NCBI GenBank assembly: GCA_958450365.1
Contig: CAUEEP010000891.1
Span: forward strand, 310,001-374,000
Reading direction: 5' to 3'
DNA: 64,000 bases
DNA from: Mesorhabditis belari
Lineage: Eukaryota; Nematoda; Chromadorea; Rhabditida; Rhabditidae
Shown: positions 22,701 through 34,640 of the stretch, piece after piece
How positions within the stretch are numbered: position 1 is the stretch's first letter
Layout: every line of letters starts with the position of its first letter
The notes under the pieces: model-generated
What the model saw: the letters and a program-made list of their open reading frames with translations, nothing else
What the model was told of the DNA's origin: nothing
The model's database searches: none
Translations under genes and position numbers: made by a program

Positions 22701-25700
22701 TTTATCTTAATTTATCTTAATTTATCTTACCGTAAATACTGTAAGAGTACCCCACCCCCCTAATGACGGTGCGGAGCGTTGCGTAGTCTAGCTTTGAACG
22801 CGTTTTTCTCGACACTGGTTTATGCTACAATGCGCGCTTAGGTATCAAAAAATAGCCCTGAATTTCAGCTATTTTTAGATACCAAAGACAAATTTTTTGA
22901 AAGTACGGACGCTTTGAAAAAAATGAAATGCGAAAAAACTTTTGCGACTACCCGACTGTACGAGGGGGGTGGGGTACTATTACAGTATTTACGGTAATTT
23001 ATCTTAATTTTCATTTATCTCAATTTATCTCAATTTATCTCAATTTTCCCCAACAAACCCTCTTAAATCTTGATGAAGTCTCCATAACGGGCTTTTTCGT
23101 CAATTCTAGCTTCTCTCCACCGTTTACCTAAACTTTTTTCTCTTAACTTTTGTTGATTTGTTTGATTTTCTAACAATCAACAAGCAAAGCGGCAACCTTG
23201 TTACAGATTTGATTCCTTTTTTTGTAAATTCAACTTACTAAACAGCTTTAAAACAACGAAAAGCATTTTGACGATTTTTCTGTTTAGAAAACTCTTCTCA
23301 TTTCAATTTTCAAAACAACGTGAAGCAGTTTATAATTGAAAGCTGCTAGCAAATATTTGAATCATTTAAACTTTAGTTTATGCAGATATCACTTGTATTT
23401 GCTCAAAGATCTGTTTCCTAGTTTAATTCCCTTTCGTTTTCTTTTCCTCACTTCAGTTGCTTTTTTCAATTTATCATCACAGCATTCTTCACTCGATTCA
23501 CTCGATTTCTTCGCTTTCTCATTCAATTCAACGCCTTTTTTGAGTTGACGATGAGAACGCTAAACGAGAAAACAATCTGATTTGTCAAAAAAGAATTTGC
23601 TGAAGCGTTTTGATCTCTTAATCTTTTGATAATTGGATTTTTTTTGTTTATCTATTTATCTCTTGATCATTATCATTTCTTGATCATTAGATTTTTTAAT
23701 GTTTATTAAATTTTGTTACGGTTTCTATTTTGATCTAATACGGTTCCAATACGGCTCCAATACGGTTCTTGTTTTGATCTAATACGGTTCCAACACGGTT
23801 CTTGTTTCGATCTAATACGGTTCCAATACGGTTCCTATTTTCATCTAAAAGGTTCCAATACGGTTCCAATGCGGTTCCAATACGGTTCGAATACGGTTCC
23901 TGTTTTGATCTAATACGATTCCAATACGGCTCCAATACGGTTCCTATTTCGGTATAATGCGGTTCCAATACGGTTCCTGTTTTGATCTAATACGGTTCCA
24001 ATACGGTTCCTATTTTGGTATAATACGGTTCCAATGCGGTTCCAATACGGTTCCAATGCGGTTCCAATGCGGCTCCAATACGTACGCTGCTTTTTTTTTT
24101 CTTTTGTTTGGTTGTTTTTCTTTCTGCTTTTGTTCACTTTTATCTTCTGCTGAACTTTTAATGATTTCCCTGGCTCACTTTACTAATTGTAAGCAATTTT
24201 CAGCAATATTCGTAAGATTACGGCAGTCCGAATTAGCCACTTTTAAGAAACACAACTTTGACATAAAAATAACTACTGGAATTTACTCTAGTTAGTTACT
24301 GGAAATCAATTCTTCATTTTTAGATTTGTTGCGAGAAAAACGAAACATTTAGAGCACCGGAAAGAATGCGTTTCCATTTTTGAGCCTAAAGTTCAACTCC
24401 AACAAACCAATCACAACACAGATCACCCGAGAAATCACTCTTCCCACTCTTCCCCAATTTCTCTCAATTTTTCTAAACAAATTTGTGTCAAACACCATTT
24501 TTATTCTCGAGGCCACACCGTCAAAAAACCCAAGATCAAATCGTAAATTGGAAATTGATCAAATTAGATTTCTCTCTTCAAAATGTTTCAATGATGGAAA
24601 TTTCTTATTTCCCAGTTTTTCTTCAGAAAAATGTATGTTTTTGTAGCATTTAGTTGTAATTTGATAAGCGTTTAGCGAAGTGATCGTAAAAGTACAGTGA
24701 AAGGTCACAATTTAAAGGTACAATCAATGGCTTATAATGGGTTGCATTAAATAAAAAGATGTTCAGTATTGAAGTGACGATTTATGTTTCTAGAGCTCTT
24801 CTTGAATTGTCAAATTGTTTTTGTCGGAAAAAGACAATTCAAGAAGAGACAATTTGACAATTCAAGAAGACCTCTAGAAACATAAATCGTCACTTCAAGA
24901 CTGAACATCTTTTTATTTAATGCAACCCATTATAAGCCATTGATTGTACCTTTAAACCGTGATCTTTCACTGTACTTTCACGATCACTTTTGCTAAGCGC
25001 TTATCAAAGTACAACTGAATGACAATTTATGTTTCTAGAGCTCTTCTTGAATTGTTTTTGTCAGAAAAAGTTTGATTGTTGATCGAATTTCCATAAAAAG
25101 TCTTACTTGTTTTGAAGTAAAAAGTGCTTTTGGCTGACTATCATTCAAGACTTAAGTTTGGGGGTGAGACAAATGCGACTTTTTTTGCACATGTGCCAAA
25201 AGCGCACCTTTTTTTCGCTGGAAAAGGCCGTAGAGCTTCAAAAATGTTCCCATTTAAGGGAATCGTATGCGTAGATTGCGAATTTCGACAAATCAGACCT
25301 CGCTGGCATGTCAAATTTGGGCTAAAAGGCAAAAACTACACAACTTAACGCTCTTCCGCAGTTCAAACGATGAGTAGGACTCTGCCATTTTGACTAGCTG
25401 TGTTTGGGACTAGGTTGTTCATAAATTCTACGAAAGACTTTGTGGAATCTCTTAAAAGTCATTTTCTAGAGAAATAGTGGACGCTTTTGATAAAATTTCG
25501 ATGAAAATGTGTATTTAAAGAAGGCTTTAGTCTCTTTAAAGCTCTCCCATTTCATTCTCCTCAACTCCAACTAAACTCTCGGGTTTTATCAAATTTAAAA
25601 GAGTTTACGCTAGAATGCTACTCCTTGAATGTACAATAAAGACAAACAGCTTTGTTTAACTACTTACAGTAAACTTTTGTTTCTTTTCTTTGTTCTTTTT

Positions 25701-28700
25701 CTTTTTTCATGCATTTATTGCTCTTTATTGAATTGGCTAACTTATATTTTACGGTCCAGTGATTAGTGTTGACTAGAATGAATTCAGCTAGCTTTTAAAT
25801 CAGATTTGTCACAAATTTGACTAATGAGAAGACTAATATGACTAATTTGACTAATTTTAAATTATATCATATCATTTTTTACTATTTTAAAAGTCTAAAG
25901 TTTAAATTTGAGTAATTTTTTCTTGCTATCATGCTTTTCAAAAAAACATCTTTATCCGAAAAATAAAATGCATTCATTTGTAAGTGAAAAATGATGAAGA
26001 AATGCCCATTAGTCTCAAGAAATTCTCAATCTCAAGCTCATGAAGCTCAAGCTCATGAAGCTCAAGTCTCATAAAGCTCAAGTTCATGAAGCTCAAGCTC
26101 ATAAAGCTCAAGCTCATAAAGCTCAAGCTCATAAAGCTCAAGCTCACGAAGCTCAAGCTCATAAAGCTCAAGTCTCATGAAGCTCAAGCTCATAAAGCTC
26201 AAGCTCATGAAGTTCAAGTCTCATAAAGCTCAAGTTCATAAAGCTCAAGCTCACGAAGCTCAAGCTCATAAAGCCCAAGCTCATAAAGCTCAAGTCTCAA
26301 GAAAAATGATGAAGAAATAAAATGCATTCATTTGTAAGTGAAAAATGATGAAGAAATACCCATTGTTTATACAGAAAAATAAATTTTGAACGAATTTAAA
26401 CGAAAACATTTCATTATGAAATCACGAAAATCATCGAAAAACATGCGACAAGGAAAACAAAAAGCGGATGAGTGAATGGGGAGATTGTTGCTTTTGGAGC
26501 ATCCTTTTGACGTGAGTGAGAGGTTTTCTAAGCTCATAATATTTTTTTTGGATTCATATGAAGACAAATAATAGCATTAGTTCACATGTTGATAACGTTA
26601 TCAAAATTCATTTCAACTTTCAACTTCGTTTTTTGGTTGTTAAACAATTTCTAATAGAGCTGGAGCCTTTTTTGTGGCTTAAGCAGGGCTTTGACCTTGT
26701 TTCTCGTGATTAAAACGATTTTAAAAACAGTAAAGTTACCGTAATCTCAAGAGTTGTTAGTAAAATAGCTAAATTCACTATATTAGTTGATTAAAATAGT
26801 TAAATTATTTAAATCAAGCTACCGTCGACTGAAACTGTTGATTTATGATTTATGATTGTTTATACTAAAGTTCACATGGAGAACTTTCTCGGGACATGAA
26901 GTAAATAAAGAATACAAGAAATTTTAAACATTTTTGTGATTGAGAGCTTGAGCTTGAGCTTCATGAGCTTGAGCTTGAGCTTGAGCTTCATGAGCTTGAG
27001 CTTGAGCTTGAGCTTCATGAGCTTGAGCTTCGTGAACTTGAGCTTCGTGAACCTGAGCTTAAGATTAGTAAGCTTGAGCTTAAGCTTCGTGAGTCTGAGT
27101 TTAAGACTCGTAAGCTTGAGCTTCGTGAACTTGAACTTAAGCTTCGTGAGCTTGAACTTGAGCTTCATGAGCTTGAGTTTGAGACTCGTAAGCTTGAGAT
27201 TCGTAAGCTTGAGCTTCGTGAGCTTGAGCTTGAGCTTCATGAGCTTGAGATTCGTAAGCTTGAGCTTCGTGAACTTGAACTTAAGCTTCGTGAGCTTGAA
27301 CTTGAGCTTCATGAGCTTGAGATTCGTAAGCTTGAGCTTAAGATTCGTGAGCCTTAGTTTGAGACTCGTAAGCTTGAGCTTCGTGAACTTGAGCTTCATG
27401 AGCTTGAGCTTGAGATTCGTGAGCTTGAGCTTAAGATTCGTGAGTCTTTCTCCCAGTTTTTCTCACCTTTTTTGGCTTAACCAGGTATATTTTATCTAAA
27501 AAAGTATCATTTTGATTCCTCTAAATAGAAAAACATCAACTATCGTATCTTTGACTCGTTTTTTTTGCTTCAAAGCCTATTTATTAGCTGACTTGGTCTT
27601 GAAATCTTGATCGAACACTGTAAAGCTCTTTTGCACTATGCTAGAAGACAAATATTGCCATCTTTCAATTCACCAAGTAGGGTTTTCACTAAGTTTTTAC
27701 TCAAAAATGGAAACGCACGCACTGAACTCATCATTTTCTCACAATTACGAGCTGATTTTAAGAAGAAAAATGAAGATAACTTAGCTGAAAGCGCTAGAAG
27801 TCTATTTTGAAATGTCTAAGTTGAACTAATGTTGCCAATTGAACCAAAAAAGGCTTCGTTATTCATTCAGAACTCAAAAATCTCGATCAAATACGAATCC
27901 TTTTTCTTTTTTCAAATCATAGACTAGTTGATTTCTTTTCCCTTTTCCCCATTTTTGTTTTTCTGCACTTTTCCTCTTTTCGTGAATTCTAGAAAGAGAA
28001 AAAAAAGGCCCGGAATGGCCAAAACAAGAAAAAAAATGAAGTGGTTGAGCTTCTCTTCAGAAAATAATATTGTTATTCTTTGAGATATTTTTTTTTTCTT
28101 TGAACAATTTTTAATCCCAGCTTCAGAGTAAGTATTTTAATTCTATGAGATTCAAATTTCAATCATTTTTATCATTTTTATCAAAAATTACCTCAATTTT
28201 CTTCTTTTTTATCAAGTGAAAATCCGATTTTTGAACTCTTAAGCCGATAATTTTTCGAATTTCTACAATTTTTGATGCCATTTTTTAAACAAAAACTTTA
28301 ATTTCTCAAGTTTTGTTTAAATAAATTTGTACATTTTCTAATCCCAATGGGATTTGCTACGTTTTCGATTGCGATTTACTGACTGACTTACTGATTTTCA
28401 ATGAATGAGAAGAGTTTAAAAGCGCTGAGTTTCAAATTTCAATCATTTACTTGATTTCTTTTTGAATTACAGTTTTGCAGTCCTAGTTTTATCAAATTGT
28501 AATTTCCGTTTCCTGTTTCGTAATCTTCTGATTCTACTCACCTTCGGAATCTCAACCTCAGTCCCGTTCTTCTTCTCCTCATCTTCCTCCGAACTGCTTT
28601 CTGATTCTTTCTTCTTTTCTTTCTCTTTTCCTTCGCGTTCTCGTTCACGAGCTGAAAAATGAACTTTATTAGATAATAACTTTTAATAAATGATCTAATC

Positions 28701-31080
28701 TAGACTACAAAATAGGCTTTATTTTGAGGATGAGGCTTAGGTTGGTTTTCAAATGATACTCTTGAAAAGTGGCTTTAAAATTCGGGATCGTTCTTTATCT
28801 CGGGATAGTCGGGATCGTTCTTTATCTCGGGATAGTCGGGATTGTTCTTTATCTCGAGATAGTCGGGATCGTTCCTTATCTCTTTATCTCTTTATCTCTT
28901 TATCTCTTTATCTCTTTATCTCTTTATCTCTTTATCTCTTTATCTCTTTATCTCTTTATCGTTCTTTCTCCTGAGCTTTTGAAACTAATAGACAATTTTT
29001 TTTACTTCTAATCATCTAAGTTTGAGGGTTTTTCTTATACTAGTAATACAAAAATAACCGGTGTGATAAACCCGTGATAAATCACAGAGCTCAATTGTGA
29101 TAAATCAAAAATTTAAAGAAGGTATACAAAAAAAAAGGTAATAAGATTTCAAATTTGTGGAAAATTAGTTATCATTTGGCTGTAAACACTTAATGAAATC
29201 ATAAAAATTAGAGAGAATTTTAAAAGAACAGAACTTTCACTCTGTAGAATCTAAATCATTGACTTTAACCAAAAAGCTGCTTGAGATGAGCATTGAGATT
29301 TTGAATCCAGTCTTACTAAAGTAATTCCTGGGTTCGAGTAATTCCTGGGTTCAAGCCACCTTTGTATTTATGTATACGAGTCTACGAGCGATAGCAACAC
29401 AATATGCCGTCAGAGTTGTACCAAAAGTTGTACCAAAAGTCTAGAAAACGGTGCTAAACGTTACAGAGTTTTAAAGATAAGTTTAGATATCCGATAAGAT
29501 CTTTAAAGATCACTTTAACACTTTCATTTTGACAACTCTAGACTTGCTTTTTGATCTGATTAATCTTCTGTTTGATCTCATTTTTTAGTTTTATTCAATA
29601 AGCTATTTAGAGAACACTTTTGAGATTCTTTTCGCTGTACTCTATACTCGAAAATTCGTTCAAAACGCACCCTTTCTAGTGCACTCAATTCTCAAGTTTG
29701 ATCAATTGCGTGCGCTAAAACAGCTACGTTTACGGTGAGCACAAAGTCCAAAGCTCTACTGTACATAAGACTCTACCGAAAGGCAAAAGTTTTAACGTAT
29801 TTTTAGCTCACTGTTGTTCTAAATTGGTCCTAAACTTGTTCTCTATTTGTTCTAAACTAAACTTGTTCTAAACTTGTCCTAAACTTGCTAAACTTGTCCT
29901 AAACTTGTTCTAAACTTGTCTAAACTTGTTCTAAACTTGTTCTAAACTAAGCTTGTCCTAAACTTGTTCTAAACTTGTCCTAAACTTGTCCTAAACTAAG
30001 CTTGTTCAAAACTTGTCCTAAACTTGTTCTAAACTTGTCCTAAACTTGTCCTAAACTTGTCCTAAACTTGTCCTAAACTTGTCCTAAACTAAGCTTGTCC
30101 TAAACTTGTTCTAAACTTGTCCTAAGCTAAACTTGTTTTAAACCCAAATTTTTCTATTTTTAAGTCATCTATTTCAAAACTCAATCAAGAAATGACCAAA
30201 GAACGTTTTTTTTGAGGAATATTTGCCCAAGATCCAATCAAAAAAATGATTTGCTCTTTCCCTTTCTTTTTCCAAATTTGAAATCCGAACCTCCATCCTT
30301 ATTATCATCCTTTTTTCCTTGTTCACCATCGCCAATCATTGAGCCTAAATAAAAAAGAATAGAATAAAAAAAGGATAGAATATAAAAAGAGAGATTATTG
30401 AATAAATATTTCATAAACTGAATCGAAAGTTTTTCTTAATAATTCGTAATTCTTATTTTTAGCTTTGTAGACAGTTTTATTTAACGGGTTTCATTGTTTT
30501 TAAGGATTTTATTAGATTAAAGACTGGATTAAAGCAGTTCCAATACGGTTCCAATACAGTTAAAACTGGATTAAAGCAGTAATCTCCTTACCAATGAGTT
30601 TTATTTAACACTAAACTCTTTTAGATTAATGTTTATTTTAGCATTTATATTAGCGTTTATATTAGAAAAGATGCGTTCAGATTAGCACAAAGAGCACTGG
30701 AGAAAATTAGTAAATACTAGGCAAGTTCCCGCTTGATAATGGTTTCTTTTCAATTTTGAAGAATTTCCAACCAAATTTCTTTGTCATCATGCAATATGAA
30801 TTCGATTTTGACATTCAAATAGATTCCTCTTCTAATCTTCTAACTTTTATAAGTCTTAGTAATGGAATATTTCTGTTTTCTTTCTGTCATTCTGTTTAGA
30901 TCAACTTTCCCCATCATTATCTTACTCAAATTCTCTTTCCAATCTCCTACCTCCAGTTGTTTCCTCGTCATCATCATCTTGATTTCTGTTCTTTTTCTTT
31001 TTTCGATCTCTTGATGCTGCATCTACTTCCACCAAAAGAGCCAGCGTCAGACAGAAAACGAAGAGCAATTTCCAATTCAT
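19719..31080 (-). CDS. Secreted charged/His-rich micro-exon gene, exons A-N
   Basis: I do not recognise this protein. Exons: 30951-31080, 30291-30344, 28542-28651, 23452-23559, 23059-23127, 22058-22117, 21850-21936, 21726-21755, 20690-20782, 20323-20457, 20134-20184, 20029-20076, 19951-19980 and 19734-19832; junctions keep frame, and all exons from the fourth on are phase 0. About 368 aa. Exon A gives a signal peptide (MNWKLLFVFCLTLALLVE) then RDRKKKKNRNQDDDDEE; exon C is REREREGKEKEKKKESESSS; then ECCDD, KRDHHEGHDE, FHEHD, and two repeats (PKSQTHARQGLAAAGE, PKSQTHARQGHAANPENQ). Several exons start or end with KR or KRE, which would suit proprotein cleavage. Reading past the 19734 donor meets a stop at 19719, but no AATAAA follows, so splicing onward to the exon at 10120 is favoured. 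Exon E (23059-23127) is the least certain. Function is unknown; secretion is predicted and metal binding is inferred. Confidence 0.72.
21028..21232. repeat. 22-bp minisatellite in the His-rich gene
   Basis: There are about nine copies of actcatccaactagccaggt plus two bases. It lies between exons at 20782 and 21726. Confidence 0.85.
22409..23045. repeat. Decanucleotide array (tttatcttaa)n split by a MITE
   Basis: More than 30 copies of tttatcttaa with cttaa/ctcaa variants run from 22409 to 22729 and resume at 22995-23045. The interruption is the 265-bp family A MITE. Confidence 0.9.
22730..22994. mobile_element. MITE family A, 265 bp, TA target
   Basis: Left end ccgtaaatactgtaagagta and right end tactattacagtatttacgg are inverse, with TA on both sides taken from the surrounding tttatcttaa array. 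It has the same length as the copies at 9150-9414 and 44196-44460. The inside contains ggtatcaaaaaatagccctg and no open frame. Confidence 0.85.
23710..24085. repeat. Minisatellite of (aatacggttcc)n type
   Basis: About 25 units of caatacggttc and a longer tgttttgatctaatacggtt unit are present. Short relatives occur at 8395-8440 (ccaatatggtt) and 30535-30560. Open frames on both strands here are repeat artefacts. Confidence 0.85.
24648..25020. repeat. Near-perfect palindrome, arms about 170 bp
   Basis: Left arm (agttgtaatttgataagcg, aagtgatcgtaaaagtacag, caatcaatggcttataatgg) is matched by the inverse in the right arm, centred near 24835 on gacaattcaagaagag. A partial extra copy of the centre follows at 25020-25070. 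The RNA would fold as a long hairpin. Confidence 0.8.
25155..25350. mobile_element. Truncated copy of the 35-kb foldback repeat
   Basis: gagacaaatgcgac, then aagggaatcgtatgcgtagat and ggctaaaaggcaaaaact, match the start of the foldback at 35367-35600. The apparent open frames on both strands are part of the repeat. Confidence 0.6.
26025..26300. repeat. Minisatellite (aagctcaagctcat)n
   Basis: It has irregular repeats of agctcaagctcataa, opposite in strand sense to the gagctt array at 26940. It lies in the 5-kb intron of the His-rich gene. Confidence 0.85.
26938..27445. repeat. Hexanucleotide-based array (gagctt)n
   Basis: About 500 bp built from gagctt with cgtgaactt, cataa and aagattcgt variants. 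A unit whose length is a multiple of three and without stops keeps both strands open (repeated KLKLT on one strand, LSLSF on the other). I regard it as non-coding. A short relative lies at 43131-43145. Confidence 0.85.
28780..28968. repeat. Two adjoining arrays: cgggatagt-type and tttatctc
   Basis: A 24-bp-type repeat (tcgggatcgttctttatctc) passes into ten or more copies of tctttatc. It lies 100 bp upstream of the exon at 28542-28651 on the gene strand. Confidence 0.85.
29815..30135. repeat. Minisatellite (cctaaacttgtt)n
   Basis: About 25 units of tcctaaacttgt or ttctaaacttgt with occasional aactaagc insertions. It lies in the intron between exons B and C of the His-rich gene. Confidence 0.85.
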
Positions 31081-31090
31081 CTAAAAATAG
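31081..31090 (-). promoter_or_regulatory. Probable trans-splice acceptor of the His-rich gene
   Basis: On the minus strand ctatttttag directly abuts the ATG at 31080. No upstream donor or exon was recognised, so a spliced leader is the likely partner (inference). Confidence 0.5.
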
Positions 31091-31266
31091 GGAAAAGTCG
31101 AGGGAAATGGATGGAAAAATAGCATGAGATGAGTGAAAAAGTGGAAAGGGAAATCAAAGATTATTCGGAAATGCTTTAGAACTTCTTCGCTTATTTGAAT
31201 TTTAATATAAACATCTAGTCAATTTACTAATTGACTTGTTAACCTTGTTAAACTTGTTAAGCCTAA

Positions 31267-31462
31267 CGCCTAAAAGCTAAAGCTGACTAATTTATTGGCT
31301 GACTGAGCTAAAGCTGATTAATTTATTGGCTGACTGAACTAAAGCTGATTAATTTATTGGCTGACTGAGCTAAAGTTGATTAATTTATTGACTGACTGAG
31401 CTAAAGCTGACTAAAATGCTCGCCTAACGCCTAAAAGCTAAAGCTGACTAATTTATTCGTCA
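31267..31462. repeat. 31-bp minisatellite
   Basis: There are about five copies of gctaaagctgattaatttat plus tggctgactga, with edges repeating cgcctaaaagctaaagctga. It is just upstream of the His-rich gene start. Confidence 0.8.
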
Positions 31463-32227
31463 GCTTTAGCTTTTAGATTGGATATAGGTATTTAAATTCA
31501 TTAAGGACTTAAATTTACTAATCAAGCAAAGTTCACTTGATAGTTTTACCTTGACCTATCGTCTTTTTTGTTGGAAAACAAGAATTCCTTTTTTCAAGGC
31601 TGAAATCGATACAAATAATGAGATTTAAAAAGAGGAAACGGTGGAAAAAAAGAAATGAAAGATGTTTTAAAAACTTTAGCCTATAGTTAGAAAGATTTTA
31701 GATTCGACAATTTAACAGCTAGTTTTAGCTTTTAATTTTCAGCTTATCAGACGTTTAACTTCAAAATTACCATTCAACTTACGAAGCTTACCAATAAATC
31801 CCTATTCTTATCAAATTTTCTTGAAAATTCTCATTAAAATGTTTCAATCTTAAACTTTAAATCAAATAATTTATAAAAAAATAAGTTATACTTTGTTTTC
31901 TAACAATCAATTTTATTAGAAAAAGTCATTATTTTTTAGAGAATTGGCTATAAAATGATCAACAAAATCCACAAAATCCTATTTAATCTTTTTATCTTTC
32001 TTTTAAATCTATCAGCTTTGAATTTTAGAAAACTTTTGTAAATAAATGAAAAGAAAAATTGCAAACTTTTGCGGTCATTTTGCAGGTTTAACTTTTGAAC
32101 ATTGCTTTCTTTGATTGCTCTATTGCTCTCAAGTGAATGGGTTGGGTCGTTTGAGAGAAATGTTTACTTTTGTCACTAATCTTTCAACAAAAAGAATTGC
32201 AAAAAGATCAATTTTCTATTGAAATAT

Positions 32228-32443
32228 CGTATTTTCTCTAATAGTAGTGCACCCTGAGCATCGCCTAAATTGCTCGAAATCTCGAGAACCGCTTATCAGA
32301 ACCTATTAGTGTGGGGTCGGAAAATGTAGCTGACGATGAGATCTAGTGGGGGATTAGAGTGTTGAGCTTCTGCGAAAACTTAGAAACCGTAAAATAGTCA
32401 TCAACTCGGCTCACCGAGTGCACTACTATTAGAGAGAAGACGG
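32228..32443. mobile_element. MITE family B, inverted copy
   Basis: Ends cgtattttctctaatagtag and ctactattagagagaagacgg are inverse; the body is in the reverse orientation to the copies at 4.3 kb. Confidence 0.7.
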
Positions 32444-32643
32444 TATCTGTAAACGAATTAGATCTTATTGCCATTTCAAATCTGTCCTATATTTAAATCT
32501 TTTTATATCTCTGTTTCCTAATTGTAGTTTTACTGTACTATTTTTAGTTTTCTTTCTTTTTTTTGTGAAAGTATTGTAGCAATATGTTATATGCGTCTAT
32601 TATCTGATTCGCTTCTATTCTCCCTCTGAATAAAGCATATATA

Positions 32644-33400
32644 CCATATTTTCTCTAATAGTAGTGGACCTAACCGAGCCGAGTTGATGCCTATTTTACA
32701 GTTTCCCAGCTTTCCCAGAAGCTCAACACTCTAATCCCTCACTAGATCTCATCGTCAGCTACATTTTCCGACCCCACATCGATAGGTTCTGATAAGCGGT
32801 TTTCGAGATTTCGAGGAATTTAGGCAATGTTTTCCTACAGACGAGAAGATACCAGACGGGAGCTGATTCCAAACTCTACTAATACTCGCAAAAGAATGAT
32901 AAAGGGAAAGATGATGGGGATGGGAACCGATCAAAATTTGATAAGGATGACGGTAGTTGTTGGTGATACATCCACAGAGACTCAAATCGGTTAAGCAAGA
33001 AGCTGACAACTCGGGAGGGGTGATTATGTTTAGTGAAGTAGGGTGCTCGTCTGAAGTGATCAGTCGATCTGTCGAACGAAAATCGATAACCGAGAAGACT
33101 CGGATGGGGATGCTTCACCGAGACGAGTCTTTGTGGATGTATAACCGATAACCGACAAGTACCAGGATGACTACGTGTTCTTCTAGGACTTTCTACAATT
33201 TTCAAGAGGCTTTGAAATTCTGGATTCGACTTAGGGTGGAAAAGAATTTTATAGCAAAGGGTAGCCAAATTTGTTTAATAAATTAATTTCTAACTGAACT
33301 TTAGCCGCTAATAGACTGAATATATAGTTTTAAGCATTAGATCTTGGAATTGCATTAGATTACGGTGAGCTTATGGCAATTTCCCAGAATGTTTCGTTTT
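32644..33400. mobile_element. Composite family B MITE without a right end
   Basis: It starts ccatattttctctaatagt, continues through the family B body to 32840, then through a segment (gacgagaagataccaga, ttctaggactttctacaatt) also present in the composite copy at 14902-15440. The right terminal repeat was not found. Confidence 0.55.
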
Positions 33401-34534
33401 TTAAAACGTTCATAAAGTGAAATAAAAGCTCTTTACAGTAATTTAAGGTTTAAAATGAATACAAAGTTTTAACAAGAAAAAGAAAGATTTGAAAGTTTTC
33501 TTTGAAATCTTTGAGAGTTTTCTTAATGAGTCGCAAGCCATGAGCACAATTGTACTGAAATTGCTAGAAAAAGAAACAGTTGTCAGAAAAATAAAGATTG
33601 TGAAAACAAATGAACAAACAAAATCTGTTATTCGATAAGAAATTTTTCGAGAATATTTACGTCTTTTTGGGTAAAAGAGTAAAAGTGCTTTAGGGCATTA
33701 TTTGAGGGTTCTCTTTTTGAGTGAAAGATATCTGAAATCTCGCACTTTTTCCCTCTTCTCACCTCTTTTTCCTTTCTTTTTCCTTTCACTTTGATTGATT
33801 CTTCTTTGAATCTTTGATTACCCAAACACTTTTCTTTTCAACAAACAACAGCTGTTCCTTTTTTTGAGAAATTTATGTCTAGATTTGAAAGTTAACAATC
33901 GAAGTCAAGGATTTAGAGGGAAAACAAGATCTGGGACATCTATATTTGTTGTTCATTGTTCTAACAAAAGCTAATCGACATAGAACAAAATCTGAATTGA
34001 TTAGTAAACCGTAATTCATATCTAATCTTGGAAAATGTTAGAGCAACTGACAACTGACCAAGCTGCAGCTAAATTGATTAACTTAAACTAGGCTAGATTG
34101 TTGCCAGATTAGACCAGAGCTCGGGCCATGGAAATTTCTCTTTACTTTTTCTCTCTTTACTTCAAGGGAAAAGGTTTCGTTTGAAGTTCCTCAAGTGTGC
34201 CATCATTCCCGGAAAATTCCTGGAAAAGATGATGGCCAGAGGGTAGTTCCTGCAGGAAAATTCCATTCGTACAACGTGTTTAGTTGTTGAACATGCTTTT
34301 ATCCAACTTAAACGACGATTTTCATTGTTGAGCTATTCATCAAAACCCTTTTATTAGGATTTAAGTTTGTTATAATTTATCTTTTCTGCGTGACTGGTTT
34401 CTGATCTTATTCTCAACTTGTAAGTTAGAAAGAAAGAAAAGGCACACAAAGAGAAAAATCTTTTTTTGTTTCTGGGGGAGGAGGGGGGCGGGAAATTTTT
34501 ATATTTCCCGAGTTAGAACTCGGGTAGCTCAGAA

Positions 34535-34640
34535 ACTCGTGCGCCGCCGGGACTCGAACCCGCGACCTTTCGATTATGCAACTGTGCTAACCATTACACA
34601 ACAACCCACTCGATCTTCTTTACTCCAGAGGGAGTTAACT
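34535..34640 (-). mobile_element. tRNA-derived repeat (SINE-like), copy 1
   Basis: Within 34539-34609 the minus strand has an A box (tgtgtaatggttagcacag) and B box (gggttcgagtccc) but no intact anticodon arm. The leader tccctctggagtaa is shared with the plus-strand copy at 49755-49856. Similarity beyond the tRNA part points to a mobile tRNA-derived family and not to a tRNA gene. Confidence 0.55.

Noticed and set aside
26872..27499. Long opposing open frames with KLKLT and LSLSF repeats
   Set aside because: They are produced by a hexanucleotide array without stops; there is no splice context, signal or complex sequence.
33755..33815. Charged minus-strand stretch FKEESIKVKGKRKEKE before a GTGAGA donor
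   Set aside because: It resembles the His-rich gene's charged exons but lies upstream of its signal-peptide exon and has no ATG or strong acceptor.
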